In this document: one piece after another, positions 46,919 through 56,061 of the stretch
Numbering within the stretch: the stretch's first letter is position 1
Layout: every line of letters begins with the position of its first letter
Assembly (NCBI RefSeq): GCF_013085255.1
Contig: NZ_JABFCX010000003.1
Location: 186,001-250,000, forward strand
Length of the DNA: 64,000 bases
Direction of reading: 5' to 3'
Source of the DNA: Parvularcula mediterranea
GTDB lineage: Bacteria > Pseudomonadota > Alphaproteobacteria > Caulobacterales > Parvularculaceae
Notes under the pieces: generated by a model
What the model was told of the DNA's origin: nothing
The model's database searches: none
The model's input: the letters and a program-made list of their open reading frames with translations, nothing else
Program-made: the position numbers and the translations under genes

Positions 46919-48315
46919 CCAACCTGCGCCCACCGATGCCCGAGCCGAAGGACAAGGCGAATGCCCTGCAAAAACTCTGGGCGTCGTTCGACTCGTCGAT
47001 CTCCGGTTTTGCGGCGGGAGCTTACCGTACACTGACGATCACGAAGATCAGGACGCCGAACCTACCGATCGAGCAGGTCAAGCGAGCTTTCCTTGTGCGC
47101 GATCCAGAATGGATCCGGGAGATCCTGGTCAAGCGGTATGCGGACTTTCCAAAATCGAAGCAGACCAGGAAGATGCTGGGCTGGCTGGCCGGGGGGAGCA
47201 TGTTCACCTCGAACGGTGACGACTGGCTCTACCAGAGAAGGATCATCGACCAGGCGTTCACGAATGCCGGGGTGAAGGCCGTCCTGCCTTTGATGCTCGA
47301 CGCTGTGGATGCCAGCCTGAACCGGATCACCGGACGCGGAAGCGCAACCTTCGATGTGACTGAGGAGACCAACCTCTTCGCAGGGGACATCATCTACAGG
47401 ACGCTCTTCTCTGAAGAGATTGCGCGCGACGATGCCAACCGGATGTTCGGTGCCTTCGAAGCTTATCAGCGTGCGGCCTATCAATTCGGCATTTCGTGGA
47501 GCCTTGGCGTTCCTGAGTTTCTGAACCCGCAAGCGGGGATGCTGAAGCGGAACGGTAAGATCATCCGTGAAGAGCTTATCAAGCCCATCGACAGGCGCCT
47601 CTCTGCCATCGAGGCGGGCGAAGAGACGCCTCAGAATGATATCCTCGGTTCGCTGATTAGCTGCTCCGATCCTGAAACTGGGAAACGCTTCGACCGTGGT
47701 GAGCTCCACGATCATATCAGCGCCTTTTTCCTTGCGGGGCATGAGACATCGGCGGTGTCGCTCGGTTGGTCGCTGTACCTCCTCGCGAAGGATCAGGAGA
47801 TGCAGGACGCGGTGCGGCGGGAGGTTCTCGAAGCCTTGCCCGAGGGGCGGCCCGCCTTCTCCGATGTTCGCAAGTTCCAGCTCGCGCGCAATACCTTCCG
47901 CGAGGCGCTGCGCCTCTATCCACCCGTCGCGTACATCAATCGTGATGCTACGAAGGAGGAGAAGATGCGCAAGCACGAGCTCTGCCCGGGCGACCTTGCG
48001 TCAATCCCGGTCTGGCTCATGCACCGGAACGAGGAGATCTGGGAACAGCCCCATGAATTCTGTCCGCACCGGTTTGCCGATCACGATCAGAAGGAGGCAA
48101 TCTCTTCCGCCTACCTCCCCTTTGGCCTCGGCGCACGGGTTTGCGTCGGCGCTTCCTTCGCGACCCAGGAGGCTGTGCTGTTCCTTGCCATGTGCCTCAG
48201 ACAGTTCCGGGTGGAGCCAGTTGAGGGGCACACTCCTGATCCGATGGCACGCCTGACCATCCGCTCACGGAACGGCATCGTTCTGAAGTTCGTGCCGCTG
48301 GACGATAAGGCCTGA
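46915..48315 (+). CDS. Cytochrome P450 (first of tandem pair)
   Basis: This 466-residue soluble bacterial P450 has the I-helix oxygen-binding motif AGHETS (about residue 274), the K-helix EALR motif (about 329) and the haem loop FGLGARVCVG with Cys near residue 410. The N-terminus TNLRPPMPEPKDKANALQKLW lacks a membrane anchor. It carries out monooxygenation with an external ferredoxin system; no redox partner gene is in the window. It resembles the following P450 closely in motif spacing, indicating tandem duplication. It is coupled to the upstream hydrolase-like gene by a 4-bp overlap. Confidence 0.94.
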   Translation: MTNLRPPMPEPKDKANALQKLWASFDSSISGFAAGAYRTLTITKIRTPNLPIEQVKRAFLVRDPEWIREILVKRYADFPKSKQTRKMLGWLAGGSMFTSNGDDWLYQRRIIDQAFTNAGVKAVLPLMLDAVDASLNRITGRGSATFDVTEETNLFAGDIIYRTLFSEEIARDDANRMFGAFEAYQRAAYQFGISWSLGVPEFLNPQAGMLKRNGKIIREELIKPIDRRLSAIEAGEETPQNDILGSLISCSDPETGKRFDRGELHDHISAFFLAGHETSAVSLGWSLYLLAKDQEMQDAVRREVLEALPEGRPAFSDVRKFQLARNTFREALRLYPPVAYINRDATKEEKMRKHELCPGDLASIPVWLMHRNEEIWEQPHEFCPHRFADHDQKEAISSAYLPFGLGARVCVGASFATQEAVLFLAMCLRQFRVEPVEGHTPDPMARLTIRSRNGIVLKFVPLDDKA

Positions 48316-48316
48316 C

Positions 48317-49711
48317 ATGGACCGCCTCACCCCACCGATGCCGAGGCCGCCAAAGGGTGGGACCCGTGTGGATCGCATCAGGGCGGTGCTGCATTCGGGG
48401 CTGAGCATCTTTCCTGAAGGCGCCTTCTCCACCGGCGGGGTGACGAAGAACAAGGTGCCGAAGATCCCGATGATGAATGCGGGTGACCAGTACTCCGTGC
48501 GCGATCCTGAGACGATCCGTGAGATGCTGGTGAAACGTCCGATGGAGTTTCCCAAGGGAAAGCTCATGGACGATATGCTCCGCAAGCTGACGGGCTATTC
48601 GATCTTCGTTTCCAATGGCGAGGCGTGGGAGCGGCAGCGGCGGATCATTGACCAGGCCTTCACCCATGCGGGCGTGCGAGGTGTCTTTCCAATGATGCAG
48701 GATGCGGTGCTGGGCAGCCTCGATCGCATCGAGGGAGCGGTTGGTCAAGAGACGGACGTTCAGGTCGAGATGACCCACTATGCCGGGGACATCATCTTCA
48801 GGACGATCTATTCCGAAGGCATGACAGCGGAGCAGGCGAAGACGATCTTCTCCGCCTTCGACAAGTTCCAGGAGGTTGCCTACCGCCAGGGGATGATCGC
48901 CACGTCGGGTTTTCCGCTCTCGCTCCTCCCCTCGAACCTCGCGGCACTCTGGACGGCGCGGGTGATCAGGGCGGAGCTTGATAAGCCGCTGAAGCGCAGG
49001 CTGGATGCGGTGAAGTCTGGCGAGGACGTTCCTGATACGGATATTCTTTCGTCTTTCATGACGTCCGAAGACCCGGTGACAAAGACGAAGTTTGATCGGG
49101 GCGAACTGCTCGACCAGATCGCGATGCTGTTTCTTGCGGGGCACGAGACGTCGGCGGCGGCGCTAGGCTGGGCGCTTTATCTGCTGGCCCATGACCAGGA
49201 AGCGCAGAATGGTCTGCGGGCGGAGGCTCGGCGGGTCCTCGGTGATCGTGCGCCGGAGTTCTCCGATATCAAGAAGCTCGAATTCACGCGGAACATCTTC
49301 CGCGAGACCATGCGGCTCTATCCGCCTGTGGCCTTCCTTTCCCGAGATGTCGTCGGTGATGAGAGCATGTGCGGACGGGACGTGGCGGCTGGCTCGGCCG
49401 CTGTGGTCCCGGTGTTCGTGATGCACCGGCACGAGGACCATTGGGAGGCGCCCCATGTCTTTGCGCCTGAACGGTTTGCGCAGGAAAAGAACAAGGAAGC
49501 AATCCGCGGGGCGTTCATGCCGTTCAGCATGGGCGCGCGGGTTTGCGTGGGTGCGGCGTTCGCGCTTCAGGAAGCGACCTTGCTTCTCGCACAGCTTGTG
49601 CGGAAATTCAGGGTGCTGCCGGTCGATCACGAGCCTGACCCGGTGGCACGCCTGACCGTGCGGTCGGCGAACGGGATCAGGCTCCGTTTTGAGAGGGCGC
49701 CGGAGCAATGA
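48317..49711 (+). CDS. Cytochrome P450 (second of tandem pair)
   Basis: This 464-residue P450 paralogue of the preceding gene starts one base after its stop. It has the I-helix AGHETS (about residue 274), K-helix ETMR in RNIFRETMRLYPPVAF and haem loop FSMGARVCVG with Cys near residue 410. It shares the QRRIIDQAFT and DPxARLTxRSxNGIxLxF signatures with the first copy. It overlaps the next gene by 4 bp. Substrate is unknown; fatty acids, terpenoids or sterols are plausible from the neighbouring operon. Confidence 0.94.
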   Translation: MDRLTPPMPRPPKGGTRVDRIRAVLHSGLSIFPEGAFSTGGVTKNKVPKIPMMNAGDQYSVRDPETIREMLVKRPMEFPKGKLMDDMLRKLTGYSIFVSNGEAWERQRRIIDQAFTHAGVRGVFPMMQDAVLGSLDRIEGAVGQETDVQVEMTHYAGDIIFRTIYSEGMTAEQAKTIFSAFDKFQEVAYRQGMIATSGFPLSLLPSNLAALWTARVIRAELDKPLKRRLDAVKSGEDVPDTDILSSFMTSEDPVTKTKFDRGELLDQIAMLFLAGHETSAAALGWALYLLAHDQEAQNGLRAEARRVLGDRAPEFSDIKKLEFTRNIFRETMRLYPPVAFLSRDVVGDESMCGRDVAAGSAAVVPVFVMHRHEDHWEAPHVFAPERFAQEKNKEAIRGAFMPFSMGARVCVGAAFALQEATLLLAQLVRKFRVLPVDHEPDPVARLTVRSANGIRLRFERAPEQ

Positions 49712-50103
49712 TGATCATGGCTATCGCCGCAGGGGCTGTGGCTGCGGCGCTCTTCCTTGCGCTCATGTCCACCGTGGGGCTGCATCGGGACAAGGGGTTC
49801 TACGCTGCACTTCTGATCGCGATCGCGTTCTTCTACCCGGTTTTCTCGGCGGAGCGGTTCGACATTGATGGGGCGCTGTTCCAGCTTCTCTATGCGATGC
49901 CGTTCGTCCTGATTGCGATGATCGGGTATCGGCGGGAGCCGGGCCTGCTGGCAACGGGGCTTCTGTTCCATGCCAGTTTTGACGTGCTGGGGCTTTTGTT
50001 CGGCTTCCATGCGCCAGAGCTTTGGGCGGAGCTCTGCATCGGGTTTGATCTCGTCCTGGCGCTGGCGGCGCGGGTTTTCCTTCAAGGGTCAACGAAACAT
50101 TGA
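49708..50103 (+). CDS. Small membrane protein cotranscribed with the P450 pair
   Basis: This 131-residue protein has about four or five hydrophobic segments starting at the N-terminus (IAAGAVAAALFLALMSTVGLH). It includes FYPVFSAERFDIDGALFQLLYAMPFVLIAMIGY and LLFHASFDVLGLLFGFHAPELW. The LLFHASFDVLG region resembles small DUF-type membrane proteins found near lipid genes, but I cannot name the family. The 4-bp overlap with the second P450 gene supports a joint function. Confidence 0.68.
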   Translation: MMIMAIAAGAVAAALFLALMSTVGLHRDKGFYAALLIAIAFFYPVFSAERFDIDGALFQLLYAMPFVLIAMIGYRREPGLLATGLLFHASFDVLGLLFGFHAPELWAELCIGFDLVLALAARVFLQGSTKH

Positions 50104-50153
50104 CGAGATAGGGTGCATGTCTCCTTCCCGAGGATCAGGGAAGGAACAGGTCC

Positions 50154-51143
50154 ATGCGGAATGCACTTATCGGCAGCGCAGCGGCGCTCACGTTCTTTGC
50201 GGGCGGAGCGGCTTTCGCTGACGAGGCCTACCTCGCCAAGGCGCGCGCGACGCTGGAAGCTGCGGCAGAGACCGGCGATGCCTATGTGGTGCAGTCGGTG
50301 CTCGATGCGTTCGTCACTGCGCGGCCTGACCTCACCGATGAATTGACGGCGATTGCGCAGGGCACGCCAGCGCGACCTGAGAAAGCAGCGCCAGAGGCGG
50401 CACCTGCCCCTGCTCCTGCGCCTGCAGAGCCCCTCCCCGCCGCAGCGCAGGAAGTGCCAGCGCCGGCGCGTGAGGGTTTCTGGCAAGGCTGGTCAGGCTC
50501 AGCGACCTCCGGCTTCGAGGTGGACACGGGTAACACGGAGGAAGTCGAGCTCGACCTGTCGCTCGACCTCACCCGCGGCTTTGGCAAGTGGGAAGTCGAC
50601 ACGCTGGCACAGGCGAACTTCGGCGATGTCAGCGATGTCCGGGTCGAGGAGCAGTACCGTGGTCGGATCGATCTGAGACGTGAATTCACGCCGAAATGGT
50701 CGCTGGCCAACTTTGCAGAGATCGAGCGGGATCTCTTCTCAGGCTTCGACTACCGCGCCACGATCGGCTTTGGTCCAAGCTACAAGATCTTCAATCGCGA
50801 TACGCTGAAGTGGCGTGTGTCTGCTGGTCCCGGTGTTCGCTTTGACAAGCCTGCGCCGACGGATGCGGATGTCGAGACCAATGGCATCATGGCCCTCGAA
50901 AGCCGCTACCGGCAGAGCTTCGTGAGCAATAAGTTCCGTATCGGGAACGATCTGACAGGCTCGTTTGGCGAGGCGCAGGTCTACACAATCCTGTCCTTTG
51001 GCGAGGTGGATCTGAACAGCCGCCTCTCCGCTCGTGCGTCCTATCAGATCGAGATCGAGAGCGATGCTCCGCCCACGGCGTCGGCGTCGGACACGACGAC
51101 GCTCCTGTCGCTTGTCTACAAGATCGGCTCGCTCGACGAGTAA
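50154..51143 (+). CDS. DUF481 outer-membrane protein
   Basis: This 329-residue protein has a signal peptide (cleavage near AFADE). A helical segment follows, then an Ala/Pro-rich linker (about residues 73-105). The C-terminal DUF481 beta-barrel begins WQGWSGSATSGFEVDTGNTEEVELDLSLDLTR. DUF481 proteins (YdiY-like) are predicted salt-induced outer-membrane barrels. The upstream helical domain plus linker is longer than in minimal members. An aromatic end is lacking; the protein finishes LVYKIGSLDE. It is convergent with hisG, with a 4-bp gap. Confidence 0.85.
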   Translation: MRNALIGSAAALTFFAGGAAFADEAYLAKARATLEAAAETGDAYVVQSVLDAFVTARPDLTDELTAIAQGTPARPEKAAPEAAPAPAPAPAEPLPAAAQEVPAPAREGFWQGWSGSATSGFEVDTGNTEEVELDLSLDLTRGFGKWEVDTLAQANFGDVSDVRVEEQYRGRIDLRREFTPKWSLANFAEIERDLFSGFDYRATIGFGPSYKIFNRDTLKWRVSAGPGVRFDKPAPTDADVETNGIMALESRYRQSFVSNKFRIGNDLTGSFGEAQVYTILSFGEVDLNSRLSARASYQIEIESDAPPTASASDTTTLLSLVYKIGSLDE

Positions 51144-51147
51144 TTCG

Positions 51148-52056
51148 TCAGGCGAGCATCTTGTCGATGTCCAGGACAAGGATCGCGCTTGCGCCAAGTT
51201 TCCTCAGCTTTTCAAGCTGTTCCCACACCACTTCCTCGCGGCAGACCGTGTGGACTGCGACCTTGTCGCTCTGCCCCGCGAGCTCGAGGATCGTCGGCTG
51301 GTCGGCTGCGGGCAGCACGGCTGCGATGGCGTCGACCGCATCGCGCGGTGCGTTGAGCATCACGTATTTCGCATCGGCGCTGCGCTGGACCCCTTCGATC
51401 CGCAGGCGGAGGGCTTCCGCGATCTCGGCTTTCCGGCCATCGAGCGGGCCGCCGATGAAGAGCGCTTCGGAGCGGTAGATCGTCTCCGCAACGGCGAGGC
51501 CATTGGCATCGAGCGTTCCGCCGGTGGAGACGATATCGCAGACGGCGTCCGCAACCCCTAAGCGCGGAGCGATCTCGTGGGCGCCGTTCATCACGACGGT
51601 CCTGGCGCCCTCGACGCCGTTCTCATTGAGCCATGCTTCGGTGAGCGCAGGATAGGAGGTGGCGATCCGCATACCCGCCATGTCCTTTGGCGCGGAGTAG
51701 ATCGTCTCCTTGGGCAGTGCGATGCAGAGGCGGCACTTCGAGAAGCCGAGCGGCACCACCATCGGGACATTGTCGCCAAGCCGTCCTGCCGCGCGCTCTT
51801 CCTCGAAAACGTTGCCGCCGACGATGCCAAGATCGCTGGCACCCCCTGCGACCAGCGCAGGGATGTCGTCGTCACGGACGAGGAGGATGTCGATCGGCAG
51901 CTGCTCGACCCGTGCGTAGAGCCTGTTCTTCGACTGGCTCATGGTGAGGCCACACTTCTTCAGAAGGTCGAAGGTGTCATCGGCCAGGCGGCCTTTCTTC
52001 TGGACCGCTAGGCGCAGGCGATCGGGCTGGTCGGAGCCAAAGGGCTGTTCGGGCAT
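51148..52056 (-). CDS. hisG: ATP phosphoribosyltransferase (long form)
   Basis: This is the first enzyme of histidine synthesis. The 302-residue protein has the catalytic domain (LRLAVQKKGRLADDTFDLLKKCGL, and GASDLGIVGGNVFEEE) and the PRPP-binding VCDIVSTGGTLDANGL. The C-terminal ACT-like regulatory domain of long-form HisG follows (MLNAPRDAVDAIAAVLPAADQPTILEL). The long form needs no HisZ and is inhibited by histidine. It is alone on this strand; hisD is about 20 kb away. Confidence 0.95.
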   Translation of the reverse strand: MPEQPFGSDQPDRLRLAVQKKGRLADDTFDLLKKCGLTMSQSKNRLYARVEQLPIDILLVRDDDIPALVAGGASDLGIVGGNVFEEERAAGRLGDNVPMVVPLGFSKCRLCIALPKETIYSAPKDMAGMRIATSYPALTEAWLNENGVEGARTVVMNGAHEIAPRLGVADAVCDIVSTGGTLDANGLAVAETIYRSEALFIGGPLDGRKAEIAEALRLRIEGVQRSADAKYVMLNAPRDAVDAIAAVLPAADQPTILELAGQSDKVAVHTVCREEVVWEQLEKLRKLGASAILVLDIDKMLA

Positions 52057-52235
52057 CGGGTTTCCTCGGCGGGAAGCGTTTGAAATCAGTGCCGCGCCGT
52101 TAGCGTGCGCTGCCCCCCTCGGCTAGGGGCCAAGGCGGGACCAAGAGCGACTGCCAAATTGCCGCACTTTTCACTTGTTTGGTGCATCATCTGTCTGTCA
52201 CACTCGGGTAACCGCGCTGGGACAGGGTAGAGGCC

Positions 52236-52715
52236 ATGCGTTGTCAGGGGACTATTGGAATTCTTTTAGGGCTAGCGGCACCCGCCTGCCTCGCCGCCGA
52301 CCTTGATGTCGACGGGCGCTGGTACACGCCTGATCGTGAAAGCATTGTCGAGATCCGCGACTGTGGCGACGGCACGCCTTGCGGGACCGTGGCCTGGGTC
52401 GATGGCGACCATGGCGGCATGATCGCCGACACCCACAACCGCGATCACGACCTGCGCGGCAGGCCAATGGTCGGTGTCACCCTCCTCCACGGGTTCGAGC
52501 GCGAGGCCGAAGGCTGGCAGGCCGGACGGATCTACAACCCTGAAGACGGGCGATTTTATCGGGCGCGTATACGCCTTCTTTCCGATAATGCTCTCGCCGT
52601 TTCCGGTTGCTTAGGCCCAATCTGCAAGAAACTTATCTGGGAGCGCGCTGATCAGGAGATCAGCACGAATGCGAGCTCGGGTGAGGTGCGTTCGGAAGAC
52701 GTCGCCTCCCTCTGA
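52236..52715 (+). CDS. DUF2147 family secreted protein
   Basis: This 159-residue protein has an N-terminal signal peptide (MRCQGTIGILLGLAAPACLAA). The DUF2147 core follows: DVDGRWYTPDRESIVEIRDCG, then CGTVAWVDGDH, GWQAGRIYNPEDGRFYRARI and a conserved late CLGPICKKLIWERA. Paired cysteines suggest a periplasmic disulphide. The domain is calycin-like and of unknown function. The next gene begins 15 bp after its stop. Confidence 0.85.
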   Translation: MRCQGTIGILLGLAAPACLAADLDVDGRWYTPDRESIVEIRDCGDGTPCGTVAWVDGDHGGMIADTHNRDHDLRGRPMVGVTLLHGFEREAEGWQAGRIYNPEDGRFYRARIRLLSDNALAVSGCLGPICKKLIWERADQEISTNASSGEVRSEDVASL

Positions 52716-52730
52716 AGAAGGTGAGGCAAC

Positions 52731-53681
52731 ATGGAGATGGTCGCGGAACGGCTCGAGCCGGATCACGTCCCTGTCCGCAAGGGGTCGCGGTGGGCGATCC
52801 CGATTGCTGTCGCACCTCTTCTCGCACTCATCCTCTACCTCTTCATCGACGGTGATGTTCTCCTGTCCGACCCGGCCCCTGCGCCTGCGAAGGAGTACTA
52901 TCCGGCTGTCGCCATCGTGCACGTGGCCTCGGAGTCCGAAGGCCGCGAAGTCGTCATGGACGGCAATGTCGAAGCCGAACGCGAGGTCGCCCTTCGCGTG
53001 GAGCGGGACAGCCAGCTGATCTCTGTCGATGTTCGCCGAAGCCAGAAGGTCCGCGCTGGCCAGCCCCTCTGCCGTGTGCGCCCTTCGGGCAGCCAGGAGA
53101 TGCAGGTGCTCTTCAGCCCCATTGAGGGCGTTGTCTCGCTGATCGGCGGGACAGGTGGCTCTGACCTCAATTCAGGCGCGCCCTGCGTGACGGTCTTCGA
53201 CCCTGCCTCGATGATGGCGATGGGTGAATTCTCGCCGCGGTATGCCGAGGTCATCAAGCCGGGCAACCACGTCCTCCTCACCATCGATGGCGAGAACTTC
53301 GATAGCCAGATCCGCATCATCTATCCGAGCATGGATGATAAGGGCCTCGACAACCGTCAGTTCGAGGTCGCCCTGCCCGAAGGCGTGCCGATCAATCCCG
53401 GCACGGTCGTCGGTATGAAGATCACCACGGACCAGATTACCCCGACCCTCGTGCCCTTCGGTGCGCTCGTCCTGCATGACGAGTATGGAATGGCTGCGCG
53501 TACGGTGTCCGGCGATGGCCCGACGGGACTCGTGAAGACCTATGCCGTGACGTTGGTCGCGACGGGCAAGGACGGCTTTTACGTCGAAGGCCTGCCGCCC
53601 AAAGCCCGCCTTATCGTCAAGGATCCCGCCTTCCCCCAGCCGCCCGAAGGCGAGCGGGTGCGGATAGGGCGGATGTACTAG
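52731..53681 (+). CDS. Orphan RND-type periplasmic adaptor-like protein
   Basis: This 316-residue protein has one N-terminal membrane segment (about residues 23-41) and a periplasmic region like HlyD/RND adaptors. A barrel-sandwich half reads REVALRVERDSQLISVDVRRSQKVRAGQPLCRVRP and the return half SPIEGVVSLIGGTGGSDLNSGAPCVTVF. The alpha-hairpin is very short or absent. The usual partners (RND pump, TolC) are not adjacent. It may be a diverged adaptor or a stand-alone biotinyl-lipoyl-like protein. A terminator follows immediately. Confidence 0.7.
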   Translation: MEMVAERLEPDHVPVRKGSRWAIPIAVAPLLALILYLFIDGDVLLSDPAPAPAKEYYPAVAIVHVASESEGREVVMDGNVEAEREVALRVERDSQLISVDVRRSQKVRAGQPLCRVRPSGSQEMQVLFSPIEGVVSLIGGTGGSDLNSGAPCVTVFDPASMMAMGEFSPRYAEVIKPGNHVLLTIDGENFDSQIRIIYPSMDDKGLDNRQFEVALPEGVPINPGTVVGMKITTDQITPTLVPFGALVLHDEYGMAARTVSGDGPTGLVKTYAVTLVATGKDGFYVEGLPPKARLIVKDPAFPQPPEGERVRIGRMY

Positions 53682-53709
53682 GGACCTCCGGGAGAGGACC
53701 CTAGCTTTT
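53681..53709 (+). terminator. Intrinsic terminator
   Basis: GGGACCTC (53681-53688) pairs with GAGGACCC (53694-53701), with one mismatch, around a 5-nt loop. CTTTTC follows (53705-53710). It overlaps the last base of the upstream stop codon and separates convergent genes. Confidence 0.55.
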
Positions 53710-53716
53710 CTTCAGC

Positions 53717-54916
53717 TTACAGAACTTCGAAGATGCCTGCGGCGCCCTGGCCGCCGCCGACGCACATGGTGACGCAGACATATTTCGCGCCGACGCGCTT
53801 GCCCGCGATGAGAGCGTGCATGACCATCCGTGCACCGCTCATCCCGTAAGGGTGACCGATGGAGATGGCGCCGCCGTCGACGTTGAGGCGGTCCATCGGG
53901 ATGCCGAGCTCGTCCGCGCTGGCGAGGACCTGGCTCGAGAAGGCTTCGTTGAGCTCCCAGAGGCCGATGTCGTCCATCTTGAGGCCAGTGCGATCGAGGA
54001 CCTTCGGCACGGCATAGATCGGGCCAATGCCCATTTCCGAAGGATCGGTGCCAGCCACGGCCATGCCGACATAGCGGCCAAGCGGGTTGAGGCCTGCCTT
54101 CTCAGCGGCTTTCGCTTCCATGACGGTGACGGCTGCTGCGCCATCGGAGAGCTGCGAGGCGTTGCCCGCGGTGATGAACTTGCCTTCCTTGACGCGCTGG
54201 CCGTTGGCGAAGACGGGGTTCAGGCCCTGAAGCCCTTCAAGCGTCGTCTGCGGACGGTTGCCCTCGTCTTTTTCGAGGGTGACTTCCATCTGGCTTACCT
54301 CGCCGGTGGCCTTGTCCTTCTTCTCCATGACCGAGGTCATCGGGACGATTTCGTCCGCATAATGACCAGCCTGTTGCGCCTCGTGGGTGCGCATTTGGGA
54401 GTTGTAGGCGTACTCGTCCTGGCGGTCGCGGGAGACGTTCCACTTCTCCGCGACGATCTCCGCCGTCTCGATCATCGCCATGTAGGTCGCAGGGATTTCG
54501 TTCACGAGCCACTGGTTCGGGAAGATGATCTGGGCGTCGGGCGTCTGGTTCGTGGAGATCGACTCAACGCCGCCAGCGATGACGGTGGTCATGTTGTCGG
54601 CAATCACCTGCTTCGCGGCGGTCGCGATCGCCATAAGCCCCGAGCCGCACTGACGGTCGAGGGTCATGCCCGGAACGTCGAAGCCGAGACCAGCCCTGAG
54701 GGCTGCCTGACGACCGAGGTTCATGCCGCCGGTCCTGAGCTGGAGCGCCTGGCCCATGACGCAGTCGTTGATGCTGCTGCCCTCGACCCCTGCGCGCTCG
54801 GCGGCGTGCTTGACCGCGTGGCCTGCGAGCTCAACGGCTCCCGTGGTGTTGAAGGCGCCTCTGTAGGCTTTGCCGATGGGCGTGCGCGCGGCGCTGACGA
54901 TGACGGCATCTCTCAT
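53717..54916 (-). CDS. Acetyl-CoA C-acyltransferase (thiolase)
   Basis: This 399-residue thiolase has the acyl-enzyme Cys90 in [10 protein letters not shown], the His in [17 protein letters not shown] and the C-terminal Cys in [16 protein letters not shown]. Length and motifs fit degradative thiolases acting on straight-chain beta-ketoacyl-CoA. It is not in an operon with a fadB-like gene here, but two acyl-CoA dehydrogenase genes lie within 8 kb. Start ATG 54916. Confidence 0.95.
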   Translation of the reverse strand: MRDAVIVSAARTPIGKAYRGAFNTTGAVELAGHAVKHAAERAGVEGSSINDCVMGQALQLRTGGMNLGRQAALRAGLGFDVPGMTLDRQCGSGLMAIATAAKQVIADNMTTVIAGGVESISTNQTPDAQIIFPNQWLVNEIPATYMAMIETAEIVAEKWNVSRDRQDEYAYNSQMRTHEAQQAGHYADEIVPMTSVMEKKDKATGEVSQMEVTLEKDEGNRPQTTLEGLQGLNPVFANGQRVKEGKFITAGNASQLSDGAAAVTVMEAKAAEKAGLNPLGRYVGMAVAGTDPSEMGIGPIYAVPKVLDRTGLKMDDIGLWELNEAFSSQVLASADELGIPMDRLNVDGGAISIGHPYGMSGARMVMHALIAGKRVGAKYVCVTMCVGGGQGAAGIFEVL

Positions 54917-55027
54917 GGGATAGTCCTCCGTTCGGGGGCCAGCGGGATCGCGGCCCTCTCTCTTTGCCGCCGTTAGAGCGCATGGCCGGGGCCTGAGGGA
55001 AGGCTGATCCTGAGAAAACCTGCGTGA

Positions 55028-55897
55028 TTAGGCCCGGGCGGCGAGGAGGAGCGCGCCCTTGAGGCCTGCGTCCTCGCCAAGGGCGGCTTTCTTGATGAGG
55101 TTCGCGGTGGCTTCGGGGAGGTAGCCATTGTTGAGGGCCTCGAAGGCTCGCGCGACCTCCGGCACCAGCGCAGGGGCCTCGGACACGCCTCCGCCGATGG
55201 TGATCCGCTGAAGCCGTGCCGTGCTGGCGAGGGTGAGGCAGAGCTGGCCGAGATAGTGGCCCGCGAGGCGCCAGGCTTGGTGGTGCTGCGGCAGCTTCTC
55301 CAGCGGTCCGAAGCGCTTGATGAGCGCCGGGGCTGAGGCGAGCCCTTCGAGGCAGTCGCCATGGAAGGGGCAGACGCCCTCGAAGGTTTCGTCGCCGGGG
55401 AAACGCGCAACGCGGACATGGCCAAGTTCCGGGTGCGAGGGGCGGCCTGCGAGCTGGCCAGCTGCAATCATGCCGACGCCGATGCCTGTGCCTACGGTGA
55501 TGTAGGCGGCGCGGCTGAGACCCTCCTCCGCAAGCTCCGCGATAAGGGCGGCATTGACGTCGGTGTCGAGGGCAGCCGGGACGCTGAGGGCTTGGCTCAG
55601 CTGCGTAAGAAGCGGTGTGCCGGACCAGCCTTCCTTCGGGGTCGCGAGTATCGTGCCGTAGCTTTGGCTGGCCGGATCGACATCCACCGGGCCGAAGCTG
55701 GCGATGCCTAGCGCTTCGATCTTGCCGCCTGCCTCCTCCGCGAGCTTTCGCAGGGCTGCCACACTTGCCTCGATTGTGGCGGCGGGTGTGGTTGTCGGCA
55801 CCCTCGCCCGGTCCAGGATGCTGCCATCTGGGCCTGCTATGCCGAGCTTGAAGCTTGTGCCGCCAGCATCGATTCCGGCCAAAATCGGCTTGGTCAT
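55028..55897 (-). CDS. ROK family sugar kinase, fructokinase-like
   Basis: This 289-residue cytoplasmic ATP-dependent hexokinase of the ROK family begins ILAGIDAGGTSFKLGIAG (phosphate motif). It has the AALDTDVNAALIAE catalytic region. The zinc-type motif HPELGHVRV ... CPFHGDCLEGLASAPAL is typical of the fructokinase subgroup rather than GlcK. The ATG at 55897 gives the family's N-terminus; an upstream in-frame start would add 23 residues. It is monocistronic and divergent from the LytM-like lipoprotein. Confidence 0.88.
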   Translation of the reverse strand: MTKPILAGIDAGGTSFKLGIAGPDGSILDRARVPTTTPAATIEASVAALRKLAEEAGGKIEALGIASFGPVDVDPASQSYGTILATPKEGWSGTPLLTQLSQALSVPAALDTDVNAALIAELAEEGLSRAAYITVGTGIGVGMIAAGQLAGRPSHPELGHVRVARFPGDETFEGVCPFHGDCLEGLASAPALIKRFGPLEKLPQHHQAWRLAGHYLGQLCLTLASTARLQRITIGGGVSEAPALVPEVARAFEALNNGYLPEATANLIKKAALGEDAGLKGALLLAARA

Positions 55898-55989
55898 GAA
55901 ATTTCTTCCGTCCGTTTCAGCCGGGTATTTCCTCAGCTTTTCGCCGCCCGAAGCGATTTGGCGCAAATTAGCAGCAAATTGAATGAACG

Positions 55990-56019
55990 TTGTAACGCCT
56001 CGGCAGGAGACACTATGGC
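55990..56019 (+). promoter_or_regulatory. Candidate promoter of LytM-like lipoprotein gene
   Basis: TTGTAA (55990-55995) and TATGGC (56014-56019) are separated by 18 bases, about 42 bases before the start codon. The -10 begins TAT. The assignment is tentative. Confidence 0.35.
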
Positions 56020-56061
56020 ACCTTTAAGGCGGGTTCGGGGCGCAAGATTTGGGAGAGACAC

